Positions 1 through 8,330 of a stretch of 64,000 nt of DNA are shown piece by piece; within the stretch, counting starts at the first letter, position 1, and every line of letters begins with the position of its first letter. The notes beneath the pieces were generated by a model. It had not been told where the DNA came from. It saw only the letters and a list, made by a program, of their open reading frames with translations, and did no database searches. Origin of the DNA: Ruminococcus flavefaciens (lineage in GTDB: Bacteria > Bacillota > Clostridia > Oscillospirales > Ruminococcaceae). The stretch is taken from NCBI RefSeq assembly GCF_900119075.1, contig NZ_FPIP01000009.1, forward strand, positions 62,001 through 126,000, read 5' to 3'. The translations under genes were made by a program, and so were the position numbers.

Positions 1-2
1 AT

Positions 3-248
3 GTTGTACATCACCTGAAAAAAGGCGGCTTCGACAAGGTGCCCGTTACGGGAGCAGTTGTCTTTTCGGCAAATGACATCGAGTTTCCCTCGGAGATAGG
101 CACCGACCTCAAGGGACTTGAAAAGCTCTACTGCTCTCTCAGGGACGCAGGCTGCAATCAGGACGTGCTGTATAACTATTTCAACGATATGCAGGTACGC
201 AATCCGCTCAAAAAGGCGTGGATAAAAACACGCAAGAAAAACGACTGA
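3..248 (+). CDS. C-terminal end of an unidentified protein (5' end outside window)
   Basis: The reading frame is open from base 3 to the stop at 246-248, giving about 81 residues of a C-terminus. The tail is basic and ends in a Lys/Arg-rich stretch. No catalytic motif is visible. It might be the end of a nuclease-related (NERD-like) domain, because it has a 'VTGAVVFSANDIEF' strand, but that is only a hint. The stop lies 23 bases before the next start, so it may share a transcript with the galactanase gene. The true start is not in the window. Function unknown. Confidence 0.55.
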   Translation, partial: VVHHLKKGGFDKVPVTGAVVFSANDIEFPSEIGTDLKGLEKLYCSLRDAGCNQDVLYNYFNDMQVRNPLKKAWIKTRKKND

Positions 249-271
249 TACGTCAAAGAAAGGAGTTTACC

Positions 272-1912
272 ATGAAGATAAAACGTTTCATCGCGTTGGC
301 AGCGGCAGCCCTCTTAGCCTTTCCCTCGGCGCTGCGCACGGAAACATTACCCTCACAGACAGCGATTGCAGCTGACATAAGCTCGGTAACGTTCAACAAC
401 TTCGACAGCCGCATAAACGGCGGAGAGCCTATCCGCGGCGTTGATATCTCCAGTATCATCTCCCTCGAAGAAGCAGGCGTGAAGTTCTACAACGACAACG
501 GTCAGGAGCAGGATATCTTCCAGACTCTTGCGGAGCACGGCGTAAACTATATCCGCGTAAGGATATGGAACGAGCCTCACGACGACAACGGCAGCACCTA
601 CGGCGGAGGTCATAATGACCTTGAAACTGCTGTAAAGATAGGCAAGCTTGCCGCTGACCACGGAATGAAGCTCCTTGCGGATATCCAGTATTCCGATTTC
701 TGGGCAGACCCCGGAAAGCAGACACGCCCCAAGTACTGGCAGCCTCATGACCACAACAAGCTCAAGGGCGAGATATACAACTGGACGTCATGGGTAGTGA
801 AGTACCTCACGGAAAACGGCAGCGATATCGGTATGGTGCAGATAGGCAACGAGACCAACTGCTTTTTCTGCGACGAGAAGGATATGTACGAGATATGCGA
901 CCTTTTCTCCAGCGGCGAAAAGGCTGTCCGTGACTATAACAAGAATATCCTCATCGCTCATCACTTCGCAAATCCGGGCAGCGGACATTTCGACTGGTAT
1001 GCGCAGGTAATGAACGAGTGCAAGCTGGATTATGATGTTTTTGCCTGCTCGTATTATTCCTACTGGCATGGTTCGCTTGAAAATATGCAGAAGGTACTGA
1101 CAGGCATCGGCAACAAGTACAACAAGTACGTTATGGTGGTTGAGACTGCCTATCCTTATACAAACAATGACGGCGATAACTTCGGAAATACCGTAACATC
1201 AAGCACCAAGGACGTTGACCTGAGATATGATATCTCGGTAGACGGACAGGCTAAGGCTGTCACCGATGTTTTCAAGACAGTGGCAAACTGCAACGGACAC
1301 GGTATCGGCGTATTCTACTGGGAGCCTGCATGGCTGGGAGTTCCCGATATCTCCAAGGGCGAGCAGCAGAAGCTGTGGGACAAGTACGGCACAGGCTGGG
1401 CTACATATCATGCAAAGGGCTACGACAAGGACGTTACGGAGTCGGGCGGCTCTTCATTCGATAATCAGGCGCTTTTCGACTTCCACGGCAAGCCTTTGGA
1501 ATCACTGGACGTATTCCTCAACATCTATCCTCAGAAAAAGCCTGTTGTAACAACAACAACTACCACGACCACGACTACAACTACTACCACCACAACAACT
1601 ACATCAACGACAACCACCACTACAACAAGCATAACGACTACGACATCAACAACTACTGCCGCGACTACGACAAAAGAACCACAAACTGTCACCGAAGTAC
1701 GCGGTGATATAAACCATGACGGTGTTATTGACAGTTTTGACCTTATTGCTTTCAGAAAACTCATTTTGACTGACAAAAAGCCGTTGGTACATTATGATTT
1801 CAACTCTGACGGCGAAGTCGGAGTTGCCGATCTTGTAAAGCTCCAGAGATTCATACTCGGCTATAAGGACGATGATTTTATAATGGTCACGCTTTATAAC
1901 AGGAATACATGA
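272..1912 (+). CDS. Secreted endo-beta-1,4-galactanase (GH53) with Thr linker and C-terminal dockerin
   Basis: Predicted to hydrolyse beta-1,4-galactan side chains of pectin outside the cell, docked to a cellulosome. The 546-residue protein has a signal peptide (about 1-34), a GH53 catalytic barrel (about 50-420), a poly-Thr linker (about 427-470, bases 1549-1680) and a type I-like dockerin (about 477-535) with two calcium-loop repeats beginning 'GDINHDGVIDSFD' and 'DFNSDGEVGVAD'. The likely acid/base is E194 in 'IGNETN' and the nucleophile E291 in 'VVETAYP', both typical of GH53. I chose ATG 272 because AAAGGAG lies just upstream and a clean signal peptide follows; the same frame is open further upstream. 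The protein ends 'VTLYNRNT', faintly like the tails of the dockerin proteins at 55-57 kb. Organism-level cellulosome function is inferred from the dockerin. Confidence 0.93.
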   Translation: MKIKRFIALAAAALLAFPSALRTETLPSQTAIAADISSVTFNNFDSRINGGEPIRGVDISSIISLEEAGVKFYNDNGQEQDIFQTLAEHGVNYIRVRIWNEPHDDNGSTYGGGHNDLETAVKIGKLAADHGMKLLADIQYSDFWADPGKQTRPKYWQPHDHNKLKGEIYNWTSWVVKYLTENGSDIGMVQIGNETNCFFCDEKDMYEICDLFSSGEKAVRDYNKNILIAHHFANPGSGHFDWYAQVMNECKLDYDVFACSYYSYWHGSLENMQKVLTGIGNKYNKYVMVVETAYPYTNNDGDNFGNTVTSSTKDVDLRYDISVDGQAKAVTDVFKTVANCNGHGIGVFYWEPAWLGVPDISKGEQQKLWDKYGTGWATYHAKGYDKDVTESGGSSFDNQALFDFHGKPLESLDVFLNIYPQKKPVVTTTTTTTTTTTTTTTTTTSTTTTTTTSITTTTSTTTAATTTKEPQTVTEVRGDINHDGVIDSFDLIAFRKLILTDKKPLVHYDFNSDGEVGVADLVKLQRFILGYKDDDFIMVTLYNRNT

Positions 1913-1916
1913 AAAA

Positions 1917-1948
1917 ATCCCCCTCAATATGAGGGGGATAACTTTTTA
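1917..1948. terminator. Bidirectional intrinsic terminator between GH53 gene and dapB
   Basis: A stem ATCCCCCTC/GAGGGGGAT with a short loop is preceded by A6 and followed by a T-rich run. It can end the GH53 transcript and, read on the other strand, the convergent dapB transcript. Confidence 0.8.
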
Positions 1949-2698
1949 TCATACCATTTGTGACATATCGTAAAGTCCTGCGGGCTTGCCCTTGATGAAC
2001 ATAGCCGCATTTACAGCGCCCTCGGCGAATACCATTTTTGAAGCAGCCGAGTGGGAAAGAGTGATGACCTCGTCGTTGCCTGCGAAGATAATGTCATGTT
2101 CGCCCACGATAGTGCCGCCGCGGATAGAGTGCATACCTATCTCGGACTTTTCACGCTTCTGACGGCGTGAGTGGCGGTCATAGACATAGTGCTTTGAGTT
2201 ATCAAGCGTTTCGTTGATAGCGTTTGCAAGCATTATTGCAGTACCGCTTGGAGCGTCTATCTTCTGGTTGTGGTGCTTCTCAACTATCTCAATGTCAAAC
2301 TGGTCGCCCAGAATTGAAGCAGCCTTCTTTGCAAGCTCAACAAGGAGATTGATACCCAGCGACATATTGAATGTGAAGAACACAGGTATCTGATGTGCAG
2401 CGGACTTTATTTTTGCGATCTGAGCGTCGCTGTAGCCTGTAGAGCCGATAACAAGTGGAGTGCCCGTTGACAGGCAGTACTCAAGAAGTCCGTCCAGCAG
2501 AGCAGGATTTGAGAAGTCTATTATAACGTCGGGCTTAACGGGGAGCTGTGCAGGAGTCTCAACGATAGGGAAGTCTGCGTACTGCTCGGTGTAGATATCA
2601 ACGCCTGCAACTACTTCGCAGTCCTCGCGCTCCTTGACGCAGTAGTAGATGTTCTTGCCCATTTTTCCGTTAGCGCCGCAAATAGCGATATTGGTCAT
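1949..2698 (-). CDS. dapB: 4-hydroxy-tetrahydrodipicolinate reductase
   Basis: Catalyses the NAD(P)H-dependent reduction step of lysine/diaminopimelate synthesis in the cytoplasm. The 249-residue length is normal for DapB. The N-terminus carries the nucleotide-binding 'GANGKMG' loop, and the centre has the family signature 'EKHHNQKIDAPSGTA' with the substrate-binding His/Lys cluster. It is the last gene of a minus-strand asd-dapA-dapB series. The gap to dapA (about 90 bp) holds one palindromic GTAGGGG-type repeat. Expression is probably set by the lysine riboswitch ahead of asd, if read-through passes the repeats in the two intergenic gaps. Start ATG at 2698 is preceded on the minus strand by AAAGGAGAAAG. 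Confidence 0.97.
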   Translation of the reverse strand: MTNIAICGANGKMGKNIYYCVKEREDCEVVAGVDIYTEQYADFPIVETPAQLPVKPDVIIDFSNPALLDGLLEYCLSTGTPLVIGSTGYSDAQIAKIKSAAHQIPVFFTFNMSLGINLLVELAKKAASILGDQFDIEIVEKHHNQKIDAPSGTAIMLANAINETLDNSKHYVYDRHSRRQKREKSEIGMHSIRGGTIVGEHDIIFAGNDEVITLSHSAASKMVFAEGAVNAAMFIKGKPAGLYDMSQMV

Positions 2699-2741
2699 TT
2701 TTCTTTCTCCTTTACTTTAAAATATAATTCCGTATATAATG

Positions 2742-2774
2742 TAGGGGAGCCCGCCCTCGGGCTCCCTCCACTAC
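2742..2774. repeat. GTAGGGG-type palindromic box between dapA and dapB
   Basis: A perfect-looking inverted repeat (GTAGGGGAGCCCG ... CGGGCTCCCT.CACTAC) in the dapA-dapB gap. It belongs to the window-wide family of such boxes. It could form a hairpin in the operon mRNA. Confidence 0.75.
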
Positions 2775-2788
2775 AAGATAATATTCAA

Positions 2789-3679
2789 TTATTTGACAAG
2801 TCCGTGCTTTGCAAGCGTAGCCTGAAGCTTAGCTCTGTGCTCGTCGGTCATCTCGCAGAGAGGCAGACGACATGGACCTGCGTTCCAGCCTATCATGTTC
2901 ATAGCTTCCTTTACAGGGATAGGATTTACCTCAATGAAGAGGTCGTTGATGATATCAAGGTACTTGAGCTGGAGCTTCATAGCCTCTGTGAAGTTGTTAT
3001 CGAGGCAAAGCTGTACCATATCGTGCATTTCCTTGGGGATAACGTGGGAAGCAACGGAGATAACGCCCTTGCCGCCCAGTGACATTACAGGAACTACCAT
3101 ATCGTCGTTGCCGCTGTAGATATCGATATCGTCGCCGCAGGCAGCTGCAAGCTTTGCAACATAGCTGATATTGCCGCTTGCCTCCTTGATAGCAGCGATG
3201 TTCCTGTGCTTGGAAAGCTCCTTAACGGTGGCAACATCGAAGCCGCAGCCTGTTCTGCTTGGAACATTGTAGAGGATTATCGGGATATTTACCGCGTCAG
3301 CGATAGCTGTGAAGTGAGCGATAAGTCCTTTCTGAGTAGCCTTGTTGTAATAAGGAGTAACATGGAGCAGAGCGTCTGCGCCTGCTGCCTCAGCCTCCTT
3401 GGAGAGCTCAACTGCGTAGTGAGTATCGTTGCTGCCTGCGCCTGCGATAACAGGAACTCTGCCTGCAACGTGCTTTACGGCGAACTTTATGCAGTCGCGG
3501 TGTTCGTCATCTGTCATGGTAGCGGACTCGCCTGTAGTGCCGCAGATAACGATAGCGTCAGTGCCCTTGGCAATCTGGTCGTCGATAACACGGCCAAGCT
3601 CGTCGTAGTTTATAGAACCGTCGGCGTTCATTGGAGTTATAATAGCCACAGCTGCGCCGGTGAAAATGGTATTCTTCAT
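2789..3679 (-). CDS. dapA: 4-hydroxy-tetrahydrodipicolinate synthase
   Basis: Condenses pyruvate with aspartate semialdehyde, the first committed step to lysine/DAP. The 296 residues form a TIM barrel of usual DapA length. Visible catalytic residues are the Schiff-base lysine K165 in 'AIKEASGN', Y137 in 'ILYNVPSRTG' and the 'GTTGES' Thr pair near residue 48. It is the middle gene of the asd-dapA-dapB series. The 295-bp gap to asd is filled with palindromic repeats rather than a clear new promoter. The start ATG at 3679 follows GAAAGGAAT on the minus strand. Confidence 0.97.
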   Translation of the reverse strand: MKNTIFTGAAVAIITPMNADGSINYDELGRVIDDQIAKGTDAIVICGTTGESATMTDDEHRDCIKFAVKHVAGRVPVIAGAGSNDTHYAVELSKEAEAAGADALLHVTPYYNKATQKGLIAHFTAIADAVNIPIILYNVPSRTGCGFDVATVKELSKHRNIAAIKEASGNISYVAKLAAACGDDIDIYSGNDDMVVPVMSLGGKGVISVASHVIPKEMHDMVQLCLDNNFTEAMKLQLKYLDIINDLFIEVNPIPVKEAMNMIGWNAGPCRLPLCEMTDEHRAKLQATLAKHGLVK

Positions 3680-3705
3680 AGCTTTATTCCTTTCATAAAA
3701 GTGGA

Positions 3706-3880
3706 ATGTAGGGAACGCCGCCCTCGGCGTTCCAAAGACATATTATTACAGTAACAGGGCGATGTGGGCATCGCCCCCTACATCAGTGTTATGATTACAT
3801 ATGTAGGGGACGGTGTGCTCGACGTCCCATAATATTTACACATACAGCGGAACGCCGAGGGCGGCGTTCCCTACAAATAT
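3706..3880. repeat. Cluster of four palindromic boxes in the asd-dapA gap
   Basis: At least four inverted repeats lie in a row: a GTAGGGAACGCCGCCCTCGG box (3708-3736), a GGGCGATGTGGGCATCGCCC box (3757-3784), a GTAGGGGACGG box (3802-3829) and a GGAACGCCGAGGGCGGCGTT box in opposite orientation (3849-3876). A further fragment at 3905-3965 ('GCGAGTTTACGAGCG') recurs near 43,772. Confidence 0.8.
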
Positions 3881-3974
3881 ATTCATTGCCGTAAGCGATA
3901 GCAGACTTTGATATATATATCAATAGTCAGCGAGTTTACGAGCGTCAATGTGGAAGCCTGCGGGGGCTCCCCAC

Positions 3975-5054
3975 TTAATCAAAATAGCCCTTTGCTGCAA
4001 GGAGTTCAGCAAGAAGCACACCGCCGCCTGCTGCACCTCTGAGAGTATTGTGTGAAAGGCATACGAACTTGTAATCGTACTGTGTATCCTCGCGGAGACG
4101 TCCTGTAGAAACAGCCATGCCGCCCTCGAGGTTTCTGTCCAGCTTAGCCTGCGGACGGTCATTCTCCTCGAAGTAGTGAATGAACTGCTTTGGAGCGCTT
4201 GGGAGCTGGAGTTCCTGAGGAACGCCCTTGAAATCAGCCCAGAGCTTGAGTATCTCTTCCTTTGAAGGCTTATTCTCGAATGTTACGAATACAGCAGCTG
4301 TGTGTCCGTCTGAAACAGGAACACGGAGGCACTGTGTTGTGATGTTGGGAGCTGTAGCCTTTACGATCTCGTTGCCCTTGATCTCGCCCCAGACCTTGAG
4401 AGGCTCCTGCTCGGACTTCTCTTCTTCGCCGCCGATGTATGGGATAAGGTTATCCACCATTTCAGGCCATGTTTCGAAGTTCTTGCCTGCGCCTGAGATT
4501 GCCTGATAAGTACAAGCCAGAACGTTCTTCAGACCGAACTTTCTCAGTGGGTGAAGTGCAGGAACGTAGCTCTGGATAGAGCAGTTAGACTTGACAGCGA
4601 TAAAACCTCTCTTTGTGCCGAGACGCTCACGCTGAGCCTTGATTATCTCGATGTGCTCGGGGTTTATCTCAGGCACTACCATAGGAACATCAGGTGTGAA
4701 TCTGTGTGCGGAGTTGTTGGAAACGATAGGGCACTCAGCCTTAGCGTAAGCCTCTTCGAGAGCCTTTATCTCGTCCTTCTTCATATCAACGGCACAGAAG
4801 CAGAAATCTACCATGCCTGCTATCTTCTCAATATCGTTTGTTGCGTCCATGAGGACCATGTCCTTCATAGCTGCGGGCATAGGAACAGCCATCTTCCAGC
4901 GGCTGCCTGCTGCCTGCTCATATGTCTGACCTGCGCTTCTTGGTGAAGCTGCAAGGACCTTGACATTGAACCACGGGTGGTTCTCCAGCAGAGTTGCAAA
5001 TCTCTGTCCTACCATGCCCGTTGCGCCTATAATACCTACGTTGTACTGTTTCAT
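3975..5054 (-). CDS. asd: Aspartate-semialdehyde dehydrogenase
   Basis: Reduces aspartyl phosphate to aspartate semialdehyde, the branch-point precursor for lysine/DAP, threonine and methionine. The 359-residue protein has an N-terminal Rossmann loop 'GATGMVGQRF' and the catalytic cysteine in 'VKSNCSIQSY'. It belongs to the larger, archaeal/fungal-like Asd type by its length and its 'VSDGHTAAVFV' region. I chose ATG 5054 because GGAGAGGTAAGT precedes it on the minus strand; the frame is open upstream but runs into the riboswitch terminator. It leads the asd-dapA-dapB series and lies directly downstream of a lysine riboswitch. Confidence 0.96.
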   Translation of the reverse strand: MKQYNVGIIGATGMVGQRFATLLENHPWFNVKVLAASPRSAGQTYEQAAGSRWKMAVPMPAAMKDMVLMDATNDIEKIAGMVDFCFCAVDMKKDEIKALEEAYAKAECPIVSNNSAHRFTPDVPMVVPEINPEHIEIIKAQRERLGTKRGFIAVKSNCSIQSYVPALHPLRKFGLKNVLACTYQAISGAGKNFETWPEMVDNLIPYIGGEEEKSEQEPLKVWGEIKGNEIVKATAPNITTQCLRVPVSDGHTAAVFVTFENKPSKEEILKLWADFKGVPQELQLPSAPKQFIHYFEENDRPQAKLDRNLEGGMAVSTGRLREDTQYDYKFVCLSHNTLRGAAGGGVLLAELLAAKGYFD

Positions 5055-5091
5055 ACTTACCTCTCCTTGAAAAAATTTTCCATAAAATAAC

Positions 5092-5112
5092 AAAAACCGG
5101 TTGCAAACCGGC
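5092..5112 (-). terminator. Riboswitch-controlled terminator upstream of asd
   Basis: On the minus strand the sequence reads CCGGTTTGCAACCGG followed by TTTTTG, a short stem with a T-run about 40 bases before the asd start. It fits the OFF-state terminator of the adjacent lysine aptamer. Confidence 0.75.
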
Positions 5113-5160
5113 TCATCATGCGTTATAATAGAAATGTTGACATATCAAAACGAAATATGC

Positions 5161-5325
5161 CGATAGCTCTCCATCAAAAGCATGATGACAGCTGCAAACC
5201 TGTTGAGTGTGCAGCCAGAGCTGAATTTACCAAAGACAGCTCTTCGGCGGCATTGCCTTTCGCTGAACACCATAGGACAGGTGGTCCCGTGCACAGGTAC
5301 TATTCGCAGCCGCGCCTCTACCTTG
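5161..5325 (-). promoter_or_regulatory. Lysine riboswitch (L box) for asd-dapA-dapB
   Basis: On the minus strand the segment starts GGTAGAGGCGCGG and ends GGAGAGCTATCG; GGTAG and CTATC pair as the closing P1 stem. In between are the family's conserved blocks: 'AATAGTA', 'GCGAAAGGCAATGCCGCCGA' and the purine-rich return 'GATGGAGAG'. These match the L-box consensus as I know it. Placement just ahead of asd, with a promoter behind it and a terminator after it, fits lysine-dependent premature termination. The plus-strand reading frame here is spurious. Confidence 0.93.
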
Positions 5326-5330
5326 TAACT

Positions 5331-5359
5331 ATAATAGCACTTAAATCAGCTATTGTCAA
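5331..5359 (-). promoter_or_regulatory. SigA-type promoter of the asd operon
   Basis: On the minus strand there is a consensus -35 TTGACA (5354-5359), a 17-nt spacer and -10 TATTAT (5331-5336), with a TG-containing extended -10 context. The predicted start of transcription falls a few bases before the lysine aptamer. Confidence 0.85.
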
Positions 5360-5399
5360 TACATTCTTGAAAATTTTTGAGTAATTAGCAATTAGAAAT

Positions 5400-5510
5400 T
5401 AGTAGGGAACGCCGCCCTCGGCGTTCCTCTGTAGGGGCTGATGCCCACATCAGCCCGTAAAATACGCAAATAATTTTGCGGGGCGATGTAGGCATCGCCC
5501 CCTACAATCT
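5400..5510. repeat. Three palindromic boxes upstream of queA
   Basis: Boxes at about 5402-5430, 5432-5457 and 5479-5507, of the GTAGGG...CCCTAC family, lie between the divergent asd promoter and queA. They are preceded by an 'AATTAGCAATTAGAAATTAG' low-complexity arm. No gene is visible in 5360-5548. Confidence 0.75.
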
Positions 5511-5548
5511 GACGTCTAATAGCTGAATCGAAGGAGATATTAACCCGA

Positions 5549-6580
5549 ATGGAACTTCTTAAATCCGATTTTTACTATGAGCTTCCTGAGGAGCTCATCG
5601 CTCAGACTCCCATAGAGCCTCGAAACGCCTCCCGAATGATGTGCGTTGACCGCAAAACGGGAGCTATAACTCACGACCACTTCTATAATTTATGCGAACA
5701 CCTCAAAGAGGGTGATTTGCTGGTAATGAACGACTCCCGAGTTATCCCTGCAAGGCTCTACGGCGAAAAGATAGGCAACCAGACCTTTATCGAGTTCCTG
5801 CTGCTGGAGCAGAAAGGTGACAAGCGCTGGGAGATAATCTGCCGTCCGGGCAAAAAAGCCAAGGTGGGAACACGCTTCTCATTCGGCGGCGGCAGGCTTG
5901 TAGCCGAGGTAGTCGAGGTAAAGGACGACGGCAACCGTATAGTTCAGTTTGAGTGCGAGGGCAACTTCTTCACGGCTCTCGAGGACGTGGGACAGATGCC
6001 GCTCCCTCCGTACATAAAGGAAAAGCTGGAGAACCGTGAGCGCTATCAGACGGTATATTCCAAGGAGCTGGGCTCTGCGGCGGCACCTACGGCAGGTCTG
6101 CATTTCACTCCCGAAATGCTGGACGACCTCCGCGCAAGGGGCATAAAGACCGCATTTGTGACGCTTCATGTAGGACTTGGCACATTCCGCCCCGTCAAGG
6201 AGGACAACGTCCTTGACCACAAAATGCACAGCGAGCATTATTATCTCCCCAAGGAGACTGCTGACCTGATAAATGAGACAAAGAAAAACGGCGGACGAGT
6301 TATCGCCGTTGGTACGACGACCTGCCGAACTTTAGAGAGCGTAGCCACTTTTTACGGGGATATCTCCGAGCACGAGGGCTACACAGACATATTCATTTAC
6401 CCGTCCTATGAGTTCAAGTGCATAGATGGACTTATCACAAACTTCCATCTTCCCGAAAGTACGCTCATCATGCTTGTTTCGGCATTTATGGGCTACGACA
6501 ACACTATGAACGCATACAAGACGGCTGTTGCCGAGCGCTACCGTTTTTTCAGCTTCGGCGACAGTATGTGCATACTATAA
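5549..6580 (+). CDS. queA: S-adenosylmethionine:tRNA ribosyltransferase-isomerase
   Basis: Transfers and isomerises the ribose of SAM onto 7-aminomethyl-7-deazaguanine in tRNA, giving epoxyqueuosine at the wobble base. The 343-residue length is standard. Family motifs seen are 'IPARLYGEK' near residue 65, '[12 protein letters not shown]' in the centre and '[19 protein letters not shown]' near the C-terminus. It is preceded by GAAGGAGAT. tgt, the other queuosine enzyme, follows about 600 bp downstream with a PAS-like gene between them. Confidence 0.97.
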   Translation: MELLKSDFYYELPEELIAQTPIEPRNASRMMCVDRKTGAITHDHFYNLCEHLKEGDLLVMNDSRVIPARLYGEKIGNQTFIEFLLLEQKGDKRWEIICRPGKKAKVGTRFSFGGGRLVAEVVEVKDDGNRIVQFECEGNFFTALEDVGQMPLPPYIKEKLENRERYQTVYSKELGSAAAPTAGLHFTPEMLDDLRARGIKTAFVTLHVGLGTFRPVKEDNVLDHKMHSEHYYLPKETADLINETKKNGGRVIAVGTTTCRTLESVATFYGDISEHEGYTDIFIYPSYEFKCIDGLITNFHLPESTLIMLVSAFMGYDNTMNAYKTAVAERYRFFSFGDSMCIL

Positions 6581-6603
6581 ATATTTGATTTGAGGAGTAA
6601 GAA

Positions 6604-6981
6604 ATGGCAGAAATGGAACTTTATGATTTTTTCAAGGGAATAATCGATTCCGAGGAAGGACCTATAGTCCTTTGCAATCTCGATTACAGGGTGATATACG
6701 AGAATCCTGCGGCAGAAAACTACTATGCACCTGTATCGCCGCTTACAGGCAGGCTTCTTTCGACGGTAATGAACGATGAGCAGATGAGCAAGGTAGTCAT
6801 GAGCGTGGAGTGGTTCAAGGAGGACAAAAAGAACAACAAGGTGTTCGCACTGCACGACGAGAAGCATAATATGGATATGTACATACTTGCCATCAGGAAT
6901 ACAAAGGGAGAGCTCCTCGGCTTCTACGGACGCCGTGAGGACAGGACTCCCGATTCAGGCAAGGAGTTTGATCTCGATTAA
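6604..6981 (+). CDS. Small PAS-like protein
   Basis: A 125-residue cytoplasmic protein. The region from about 18 to 105 has a PAS-like look: 'PIVLCNLDYRVIYENPAAENYY' is split as an acidic/aromatic strand followed by the typical N-P-A turn, then mixed strands and a final 'NTKGELLGFYG' strand. No kinase, GGDEF or HTH domain is attached, so it would be a stand-alone sensor or adaptor. RBS GAGGAGTAAGAA lies ahead. It sits between queA and tgt; whether it relates to queuosine is unknown. PAS assignment is by pattern only. Confidence 0.7.
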   Translation: MAEMELYDFFKGIIDSEEGPIVLCNLDYRVIYENPAAENYYAPVSPLTGRLLSTVMNDEQMSKVVMSVEWFKEDKKNNKVFALHDEKHNMDMYILAIRNTKGELLGFYGRREDRTPDSGKEFDLD

Positions 6982-7008
6982 AAATCAGCAAAGCTGATTT
7001 TTGATCGG

Positions 7009-7127
7009 TTGAGAGTTCAGAGTTAAGAGTTGAAAGTTATGGTTTCGCCTGCGGCGACAGGATCTAAATAGTGTGAGTGCTGTAAATAGATTAACTCTCA
7101 ACTCTCCACTCTCAACTCTGAACTTTG
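7009..7127. repeat. AACTCTCAACTC-arm inverted repeat upstream of tgt
   Basis: A left arm rich in GAGAGTT/GAGTT units (7009-7040) and a right arm of AACTCTCAACTCTCC-type units (7091-7127) flank a central GTTTCGCCTGCGGCGAC hairpin. The same design recurs at 50,501-50,618, so it is a dispersed element. It lies 45 bp before the tgt start. Confidence 0.8.
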
Positions 7128-7147
7128 CGTTTTATATAATATAATGA

Positions 7148-8302
<1,155 letters not shown>

Positions 8303-8330
8303 GAGCTCTGCTCTGAAAAACGGAGATATT

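Noticed and set aside
1549-1680. Frameshift-prone poly-Thr tract as a sign of a broken gene
   Set aside because: The frame continues intact into a good dockerin; such linkers are normal in these proteins.
5118-5384. 88-residue plus-strand frame
   Set aside because: Lies across the lysine riboswitch and its promoter.
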